Shown here: piece by piece, positions 29,398-37,741 of the stretch | Layout of the letters: every line of letters begins with the position of its first letter | How positions within the stretch are numbered: position 1 is the first letter of the stretch | Assembly (NCBI GenBank): GCA_038501195.1 | Contig: JBBPUQ010000003.1 | Span: 5,486,501 to 5,550,500, forward strand | Length of the DNA stretch: 64,000 nucleotides | Direction: 5' to 3' | Origin: Nemania diffusa | Lineage: Eukaryota; Ascomycota; Sordariomycetes; Xylariales; Xylariaceae | Notes under the pieces: model-generated | What the model was told of the DNA's origin: nothing | Databases searched by the model: none | The model's input: only the letters and a program-made list of their open reading frames with translations | Position numbers and translations under genes: made by a program

Positions 29398-30542
29398 GTT
29401 TTAAAAGTATTTTTAAGTATAGCAATTATTACTAAACTTTTAAAATATTGTTTTTATTTTAATATTTATATTTTTGTTTGTTTTAAAATTAAACAATATG
29501 TTGTTTATAGTTTGTAACTTTTGTTTTATATATAACTACATATATAAAAGCTAAAGCTTTTAAAGTTTTTAAAACATTAAAGTAATATTACTACAAAATT
29601 TTAATTATAATTAAAAACTAAATTGTTACAGAAGTTTTATTATGTTAAACTTAATTAATTTTAGTGTAGAATTTTTAACAGTAATAAACAAATAAAACTT
29701 TTCGATTATAAAAAAGTTTTTGTTTTTTTTTATAAATATGCTTTTTTGTGTTTTTATTTAGTATGTATAACAAAAATATAACGAAGTAATATAGCAAAAT
29801 AAATAAAGTAATTAAAAAGTTATATTAATATAATAAAAAAATAAAACAAAAGTACTTTTTAAAAGTACAAAATATAGTGTAAGCTTTATAAAAATACTTA
29901 GTTGTTAGCTATTAATTAAATAAGTATATATATATAAATTAGTAAACTTTACAAAATTATTTAATTAATAAAGTAAATATGTAACAATTTAAATTGTATA
30001 AAAAAAATAAAAAAAAAGTAATAAAGCTAGATTTAATTACATATAATAAAATTTTAATACAATTGTTATTATTTAAGTATAAAATAAACTAATATTTAAA
30101 AAATTATTAACTGAAAATATTATAAATGTTAACTATAACTAAATATAATTAAAAAAAGTTAGTACAGCTGTTTTAGTATATAAAAACATAAAAATATAAA
30201 AATAGTACAAAAATCTTTGTGTCGATTTGCGTTAATTTGTAAAAACTTTAACAATAATTAATTGTTTAAAGCAAAAAACTTGTTAAATTTGATCAATATT
30301 ATGTTTAAATAATAAAAATCTAATCTAAACAAAATAGTATATTGTTAAAAATGTATGTATTATTTAAAAAAGTAAAAAACTTTGTTATAATATATATGTT
30401 AAAGTTAAAACATTTAAATAATAAAAATTCAATTTAAATAGAATGTTTTAAACAATATATTACAAGTAGCGTATAATTTGCTAACAAAAAAAAAAGAACT
30501 AAAAATATAAAGTTATATAATTATAAAACTTATTATATTACT
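29398..30542 (-). mobile_element. Gypsy Y 5' leader/gag side, unrecognised
   Basis: This internal part lies just downstream of the 5' LTR on the minus strand. It is present again at 30,774-31,934 as the part of X that lies beyond the Y insertion. No protein domain could be read in it. It is among the less RIP-mutated sequence of the isochore. Confidence 0.7.
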
Positions 30543-30768
30543 TAGTAAAGTTTATTATAAGTAGTATTTATATTTAAGTTTATAAAAGTATAATATAAAT
30601 TAAAAAAAGTAAATTTACAAAGTTAAATCAAAAAAAAAAACTTAAAAGCTTTTTTTACTTATTTAATTTATTAATATAAAGTAGTTTTAAATAGAACTAG
30701 TGCTAAAAATACATATAAAGTAGTTTTAAAAAACCTATTTTTTAGAACTTTTATACTTGTTTATATCA
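30543..30768 (-). repeat. Gypsy Y right LTR (5' LTR), 226 bp
   Basis: Read on the minus strand this begins TGATATAAAC, keeping the canonical TG start, and ends CTTTACTA. It is the least mutated of the four LTRs. Confidence 0.92.
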
Positions 30769-31557
30769 AATCTACTTTAAAAATATTTTTAAATATAACA
30801 ATTATTATTAAACTTTTAAAATATTATTTTTATTTTAATATTTATATTTTTGTTTACTTTAAAATTAAATAGTATATTATTTATAGTTTGTAATTTTTAC
30901 TTTATATATAGCTATATATATAAAAACTAAAACTTTTAAAGTTTTTAAAACATTAAAATAATATTGTTATAAAGTTTTAGTTATAATTAAAAACTAAACT
31001 GCTATAAAAGTTTTATTATATTAAATTTAATTAATTTTAACATAAAATTTTTAACAGCAATAAACAAATAAAACTTTTTAATTATAAAAAAACTTTCGTT
31101 TTTTTTTATAAATATATTTTTTTATATTTTTGTTTAATATATATAATAAAAATATAACAAAATAATATAGTAAAATAAATAAAATAATTAAAAAATTATA
31201 TTAATACAATAAAAAAATAAAGCAAAAATATTTTTTAAAAGTATAAAATATAACATAAACTTTATAAAAACATTTAATTGTTAACTATTAATTAAACAAA
31301 TATATATATATAAATTAATAAATTTTATAAAATTATTTAATTAATAAAGCAAATATATAATAACTTAAATTATATAAAAAAAATAAAAAAAAAATAATAA
31401 AACTAAATTTAACTATATATAATAAAATTTTAATATAATTATTACTATTTAAATATAAAATAAACTAATATTTAAAAAGTTATTAGTTAAAAATATTATA
31501 ATTATTAGTTATAACTAAATATAATTAAAAAAAATTAATATAGCTGCTTTAATATAT

Positions 31558-31597
31558 AAAAATATAAAAATATAAAAATATAAAAATATAAAAATAG
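31558..31597. repeat. Short (AATATAAA)n array in gypsy X
   Basis: Four to five units of an 8-mer in X; the same place in Y (about 30,183-30,207) has fewer units, so the array changed in length after the copies separated. Confidence 0.7.
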
Positions 31598-31934
31598 TAC
31601 AAAAATTTTTGCATTAATTTATATCAATTTGCAAAAACTTTAGCAATAATTAATTATTTAAAACAAAAAACTTGTTAAATTTAATTAATGTTATATTTAA
31701 ATAATAAAAATTTAATTTAAACAAAATAGCATATTGCTAAAAATATATATATTGTTTAAAAAAATAAAAAACTTTGTTATAATATATATATTAAAGTTAA
31801 AACGTTTAAATAATAAAAATTCAATTTAAACAAAATATTTTAAACAATATATTATAAATAGTATATAATTTATTAGCAAAAAAAAAAAACTTAAAAATAT
31901 AAAGTTGTATAATTATAAAACTTATTGTACTATT

Positions 31935-32160
31935 TAGTAAAGTTTACTATAAATAATACTTATATTTAAATTTATAAAAATATAATATAAATTAAAAAAA
32001 ATAAATTTACAAAGTTAAGTTAAAAAAAAAAACTTAAAAGCTTTTTTTATTTATTTAATTTATTAATATAAAGTAGTTTTAAATAAAACTAATATTAAAA
32101 ATATATATAAAATAGTTTTAAAAAACTTATTTTTTAAAATTTTTATATTTATTTATATTA
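31935..32160 (-). repeat. Gypsy X right LTR (5' LTR), 226 bp
   Basis: This is the fourth 226-bp LTR. It ends ATATTA at 32,160 and is followed at once by the hexamer tract, which gives the outer boundary of X. Confidence 0.92.
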
Positions 32161-32214
32161 AAAAATAAAAATAAAAATAAAAATAAAAATAAAAATAAAA
32201 ATAAAAATAAAAAT
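32161..32214. repeat. (AAAAAT)n tract, right part, 9 units
   Basis: Nine perfect units continue the hexamer array interrupted at 15,418 by gypsy X. Confidence 0.95.
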
Positions 32215-32413
32215 ATAAATAATTAATTAATTAATAAAAAATTAAAAATAAAAAATTATAAAATAATTATAAAATTTATATATATATAATAATATATATA
32301 AAAATTAATTAAAATATAAAAATATTTTTTATATTTATAAATAAATATATATTTAATATATATAATTTAATTAATAAATTTAATATTAATTTTATAAATA
32401 TAAATATATATAA

Positions 32414-32450
<37 letters not shown>

Positions 32451-34332
32451 TTAATAATATTAATTAATATTAAAAATTAATAATTTAAAAAAAATATAAA
32501 AAAATAATTATTATTATATTATATTATTTTATATATATAATTAATAAAAATTAAATATTAATTAATTAATATTTAAAAAAATATAATATATAAAATTAAT
32601 TTTTAAATAAAAATAATTTATTATAATTATTTTTTAATATTAATAATTATTTTATTAAATAATTATATTTATATTATATATTATAATTTTTATATTTTTA
32701 TTATTTTTAATTTTATTTAAAATATTATTAATATTATTAAAAAAATTTAATTAATTAATTTTATATTTAATATTATATTTTTTATTATTAAAATATATAT
32801 AAAAAATTTTTTATTAATTTATTAAATAATTTTTTTTTAAAATATTTTTTAAAAATAAAATTATATTAATTTTTTTAATTTATTAAATTAAATTAATTTT
32901 AAATTTAAAAAAATAAAAATAAAAATATAATTATTAAAATTAAAATTTTTTAATTTTAATAACTTTTTTTTAATTAATTATATAAAACTTTAATAATAAT
33001 TAATTAATTAAAATAATTTTTAATTAAATAAAAAATTAAATATTTAATAATTTTATTTTTAATATAATTTTTAATATTAATTATTTTTATAATATTATTA
33101 ATAAATTAATTTTTATTAATAATTAATTAATTTTTTATAATATATAATTATATTTTAAATTTAATATTATTTTTATTTTTATTATAATAAAAAATAAATA
33201 TAAATATTTTAATAAATTTATAAATTTTATTATTTATATAAATTAATTTAATAATATTATTTTTATAAAATAAAAAGTTTATAATTTATTAATTAATTTT
33301 ATTTAATATTTAATATTTTTTATTTTTAAAATAAATAATTAAAAATAAATTATTTTTTATTTTTAACATAAATAATTAACAATAAATTATTTTTTATTAT
33401 TTTTTTATTAAATTATTTAATTGTTTTTTTTTAATAATAATAATTTTATTTAATTTTTTAATTTTATTAATAAAAACTTTTATATATTAAATAAATATTA
33501 TAATTAAATTATATAAATTTTAAATTTATTATTTATAAATTATTATTATTAAAATTTTAATTTTAATTTTTTAAAATAAAATATTAAATTATTTAATTAA
33601 ATTAATAAAAATATTTTTATTAATTAATTTATTAAATTTAAATTAAAAAGTTTTTAATATAATAATAAAAATAAATAAAAAATACTTTTATTAAATTTAT
33701 ATAATTTAATAATATATTTTTTTAATAAATAAATAATTTTTTTTAAAAAAAATATTAATTAAATATATAATATTTATATATAAATAAAAAAAATAAAATT
33801 TAATTATAAAAACTTTTCATTATTTTTAATTTTTATAATAATTAAAATATTTTAATGAAATTAATTTATTTTTTAATTTATTATTTAGTTTTTTTTAAAA
33901 AAATATTTAAAATTTTTTTTATATTTTATAATTTATAAATAATTTATAAATTATTATATAAAGTTTTTAAAAAAAACAAAGCTTTAAATAAATATAACTA
34001 TATTATATATAAAATTTATAAAAAAAAAAAAAAAAAATTAAAAAATTTTTTATTAAAAAATTACTTATATTTATATATAAAATAGTTTTAAATAATAATA
34101 AATAAATTATTTATTTAATTATATAATAAAGTTATTTATTTATTTAAATAATTAATATTAATATTAATTAACTATATTTATAGCTTTATATAATATATAT
34201 TAAAATTTATACATTTAAATAAAACTTTAAATTTACACTTTTTAAAGCTAGTTAAACCAAAAAGTACTTTAACTTTCAAACATATAAAGGTTATGTGTAA
34301 TATTAGCTATATTATATAAGTCCAATGCTTAC
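32215..34332. other. AT-rich flank up to edc3, with a TAA microsatellite
   Basis: No gene or named element is visible. A (TAA)n tract of about 11 units lies at 32,417-32,450. The last 130 bases regain a little C and G and contain TAATATTAGCTATATTATAT, which resembles the inside of the MITE-like element. The 3' UTR and transcript end of edc3 must fall here. Confidence 0.6.
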
Positions 34333-36680
34333 TTAATCTTCATCTCTACGCGGCTGATAACGAAGCTGAAGCACCCAATTGTCATCAAACTCGGGCCCGC
34401 GGCGAATCTTGGCGGCCTTTCGCCAAACCGTCGCCCCGAGACCTATGTCGGCGAGATAAATCTTCCACTCATTCGCCGTAATGATGTCCCCCGCCTCGTC
34501 TATGCTTTCCAAAGCCTTTAGAAGGCCCGATTTAGGAGCACCGAGTGCGACGACGTAGCGTGGCTGTACGTATAGCTTGGCGCCATCAATCACATTCACT
34601 CTCCCCGATGAGGGTTCAATTCCACTCGGTATATCAATAGCCATCACAAAAGCTTCATTGCGGTTCGCCCACTCCATTAATTCGTACGTGGTGGCCTGAT
34701 CTGACTTGCGCAGCTCCTCGAACGAGATGGTAAGCCCCAAGAGAGCGTCAATAATTAGAGAGACCGAGATATGAGTAGAAGTATTGAGGCTGTTGGTTGA
34801 CTGAGCCAGATGTTCAAAAAACTCTGACTTGGTGTAGATGCTACCACCGAAATTGCGAAAAAGCCGTACCTGTTTTCGTATGTCGTCCAAGAGCTCGCGT
34901 TCCCGTTCGATGCCAACCACGCATACTAATGTATTAATGTTTCGATTTCGAAGATGGCGGGCAGCCGCTATGGCACGTGCCCCGGATTTATTATTACCTG
35001 CGACAACGGCGATGGTATTCGAGGCTGGAGGTGACGCCGCGGCTGCTCGTAGTTGTATAGCTGGGTCCCCTAGAGCCCGCATAGCTACCTCGCAGATCCC
35101 TCGTCCCGAATTCTCTGCTATGAGATCTTCCGTCATACCTAACTCATTGCTAGCAACGTTCTCAACTACGAGCATCTGGAGATGGGTCACCGGGTCGATA
35201 CGGCGATTTAACGTTGATGCGTACAATCCTGGCAACGCCGAGGCAGCGGGAGAGGGCTTGAACAGAAGATTAGCGAGACCACCTGAGGGCAGAATCGATT
35301 CACCTACCCCAGAGTTCACACGGCCGGGTGCGGCGATCATAGCACTGGTGCTCGCCTTTCGTGACTGGGAGCGCCGAGTGGTCGACATTCGCGACTCACC
35401 CCGGAGACGCGAGGTTCTCCCGCTGCCTTCGCGACCGCTCGGCGCCTCGCCACCACCATTGATGAGGTCGTCATCAGCCTCGCTCCTCCAATAGTCACCC
35501 GGTGTTTCCTTCGTAATCTTGGGAGCCGATGATGACATGTCGAGAACGTTCTCTGTGTAATGCAGGTTCTTGCCGCCGGCGGTACCTGGTTTCGGCCGGG
35601 GGAGTCGGTTATGTGATACGAGCCTGTCTGCTTCGTCGATACGGTCCTGCGCCTGCATCTCGTTGAAGATGGTTCGCTTGTCAAACTTGGCGAGACTACC
35701 TTCGAAGTCGAAGTCACCGGCCTCCTGGACGTCAGTCACGTCTTCCGAGGCCCAACCACTGTCGGCCCCGGGGTCAGCACGCCTCTTCTGATTCTTCCTC
35801 AGCGATGCGAATGGTTGAAATGACTTGGTGGATTGGAGAATAGGAGTCTGTCTCCAACCCTTGCTTTGATCTGTTGGTCGGGCACTGGACGCGGCCGCAC
35901 CGTCGGCGGCATTTTTGCCGTCTTGCTGCCGCTTACCCCGTTTCGATCTCTTGCTTCGTGGAGTTGGCTTGGACCGCGCTGTCGCAGCGGTAGGGGTTAG
36001 GTCCTGGAGGTCGTCTTCCACGGTATCAATGCCGTTTACTGATGCTGCTGTGGAATTGGGTTTGGTTTGGATAGTTAGATGCGCAGTGGGAGGTGGCTTG
36101 GAAGGCGTGGTTTCTGTCGTGTCTGTTTCGTCGGGCGAAGAATAGACTGGCTTGTCTGTAGGGTTCGTAAAGCGGGGGGTGTGTGCTCTCTCGCTTGGAG
36201 GCGCTTTATGAACATGGGATGTCTGAACTGTAGGTTTCCGTGTCATACTAACGATGGCGGGGTCATGAAAGCTGCCATGCGCCTGGGTGGGAGCCGCTGT
36301 AGGAATTGTGGGAGGTGAAGAGGCCAAGGGTATCGGCTCGGGTATTGGCTCTAAGATGGGTAATTGTATAATGTCTAAGACGTTTGAGGCGCTAATATCT
36401 AGTCGTTCGAGCTTCTGGCCTGTGCGAATAACCGTAACTGCATGCACGCAAGCTGTGTTAGCCAACAGTCGATAGGAAGAGACAGCGAATGGAATTCGGT
36501 GACGGGGGATGGGGGATGGGGAATGGTGGATGGAGTGCATGGTTTGTGACCTTTTTCAAGCGAAAGGTGCTGTTCTGGCACTAGATTGCATAAGACACCG
36601 GCGACTTTTTCTCCTGGAGGCTCCTTGAGCACGACCTGATATGGTCCACCTAACCATTGTGATAACGGGGACGGCTCCAT
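34333..36680 (-). CDS. edc3: Enhancer of mRNA-decapping protein 3 (Edc3)
   Basis: Edc3 is a P-body scaffold that binds the Dcp1/Dcp2 decapping enzyme and promotes 5' mRNA decay. The model has exon 1 at 36,680-36,551 and exon 2 at 36,437-34,333, giving 744 residues with a clean phase. The intron (36,550-36,438) has branch site GCTAACAC and acceptor GCATGCAG, but an unusual donor GTCACA. Splicing is needed to complete the N-terminal LSm domain (YQVVLKEPPGEKVAGVL, then VTVIRTGQKLERLDI). A long disordered middle follows, then the FDF motif at about 285-310 (FDFEGSLAKFDKRTIFNEM) and a C-terminal YjeF_N Rossmann domain from about 445 to 735. A longer-looking start inside the intron (ATG at 36,540) would lose the LSm domain and is rejected. 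The stop codon touches the AT isochore. Confidence 0.93.
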
Positions 36681-37741
36681 CTGACCGCCGTGGACAAGGT
36701 CGAGCGAGCCTTGGCTGCCGATGTGAGGTCGCCCCTCTCAGAACCTGTGGCCAATCTTGCGGAATAACAGCGGCGGCTGCGGGCGGTAAGCACTCCGTCG
36801 TGTGGTTGTGGTTCGGTGGGAGGACGGGATAGTAAGTAATGAGTATCCCTGTAACGGCCTATGCGGCGAGAAGAATGAGCATCGTTGTTCGTTGTTCCTT
36901 AGAGAGTTGTGCACGGTAAGAAGTTGGAGGTCCGAGGTTAAAGTCTTGGATGGGGGTAGATAGCGTACGAGGTGGAACCCGGGGGTGTTGGTGCGCGCCT
37001 TGCTTCAGCTGGCTGGTTGTAGCTTCTCTGCATGTGAATGTTGGTATAAACGTCATTCATTACATGCGGTTGCTTCCTTACTGCTGCCGTCGCCGCATTA
37101 CCCATAGGGACGTCTTATCGATAAGACCAGAAGTACCTTAGTACCCTATGTAGGTGGGTAGCAAGACATGATATCTATTATGACATTTACATCGATGCAC
37201 ACTGTGTTTATGCTAAAGCTATTACCTACCTACCTAGGTGCTCTGTAGTCGACCTACCGGTTGTTCCACGTTATAGGATTTGATATCAGGAGCTGTGAAC
37301 AAACCGAATGCGCACCGGATGTTCAACTGTCAGATAATACTAGTATAACCACACTACATGCCAACAGGAGCTGATATCCTCCGCAGCTAAGCAAGGTACA
37401 GAGTAGCTAGTGTACAGCTATATCTTGCCATGTCTGAATATACAGAGAAGGTATAACTTCAATCATACGCGCAGGTGTTTGTGTCAGGGGGTTGGCCTAA
37501 AATACATGATATGAGCTCATGCTCTATAGATATACACAAATATGTTTTTAAATATACGGCTGTAGCCTGTTTTCTATTTCTCCATGTTCGACTTGACTAT
37601 GCCTTTATACTCGTGTTATTGACGGCAACAGTGCAACCAAGCCGCTAGCAAGTGAAGCAACATTGGGAGACTTGGGTTCTCTGTGTGCCATCATTTCTAC
37701 GATAATGAGAACAGGCCTGTTAATACATTTAATAACCAGGA
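36681..37741. other. Spacer between edc3 start and pif1 stop
   Basis: No gene is supported; short frames here have no recognisable content. It should hold the edc3 promoter on the left and the pif1 3' UTR on the right. A TACCTACCTACCTAGG word lies near 37,226. Confidence 0.6.

Larger units (their letters stand above)
22407..30768 (-). mobile_element. Ty3/gypsy retrotransposon Y, full length, nested in X
   Basis: Y is bounded by 226-bp LTRs and flanked by AATTT (22,402-22,406) and AATCT (30,769-30,773), a 5-bp target duplication with one RIP transition. On the minus strand, reverse transcriptase is readable at about 25,560-24,880: INNIVIFLTIKTKH at the YIDD active-site position, then a connection domain. 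A histidine/cysteine zinc-binding segment follows at about 24,200-23,960, and an integrase core at about 23,890-23,480 (TITINFIIKL, NIIFNYNQKFILQFQK, VYYFQSN, matching the usual SDRDxKF and AYHPQSD motifs). RT before integrase is the Ty3/gypsy order. The region 26,500-30,540 should hold gag and protease but was not recognised. Short open frames, for example 26,518-26,703 and 27,169-27,366, are remnants only. Confidence 0.93.
15418..32160 (-). mobile_element. Ty3/gypsy retrotransposon X, interrupted by copy Y
   Basis: X consists of a left LTR (15,418-15,643), an internal part 15,644-22,406, the inserted copy Y, an internal part 30,774-31,934, and a right LTR (31,935-32,160). Without Y and one target repeat it is about 8.37 kb, nearly the same as Y (8,362 bp). 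The coding strand is minus, so the 5' LTR is the right one. The integrase is expected near 16,490-16,900 and the reverse transcriptase near 17,900-18,570, by a constant 6,989-base offset from Y. X is more AT-rich than Y at most differing sites. The flanks read AAAAA on both sides, a likely 5-bp target duplication hidden in the hexamer tract. It is dead. Confidence 0.9.
1..34330. other. RIP-degraded AT isochore packed with dead transposons
   Basis: The whole stretch is almost only A and T, with long homopolymers and no open frame that reads as a gene. Paired LTRs and internal copies inside it differ from each other nearly always by C/T or G/A, and decoded retrotransposon frames have TAA where CAA would stand; this is what RIP leaves in Pezizomycotina. 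GC content was not computed, only judged by eye. The right edge is sharp: normal sequence starts at the edc3 stop codon. Such blocks are usually heterochromatic, and in some fungi they are centromeric or subtelomeric; which applies here cannot be told from this window. Confidence 0.93.

Noticed and set aside
15418..32160. Tandem duplication or unequal crossing-over producing LTR-A-LTR-A-B-LTR-B-LTR
   Set aside because: The A and B pieces of the outer copy meet at one point of the element and the inner copy is flanked there by a 5-bp duplication, so nested insertion explains all four LTRs with one event.
1..34330. Mitochondrial DNA or an AT-rich organelle insertion
   Set aside because: LTR pairs, decoded gypsy and copia domains and transition-only differences identify nuclear RIP-mutated repeats.
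34838..35494. Plus-strand open frame of 218 codons opposite edc3
   Set aside because: Antisense shadow of the conserved YjeF_N domain; composition is arginine/serine rich without domain content.
36399..36540. Start of edc3 at 36,540
   Set aside because: That ATG lies in the intron; using it removes the first half of the LSm domain, whereas the spliced model restores it in phase.
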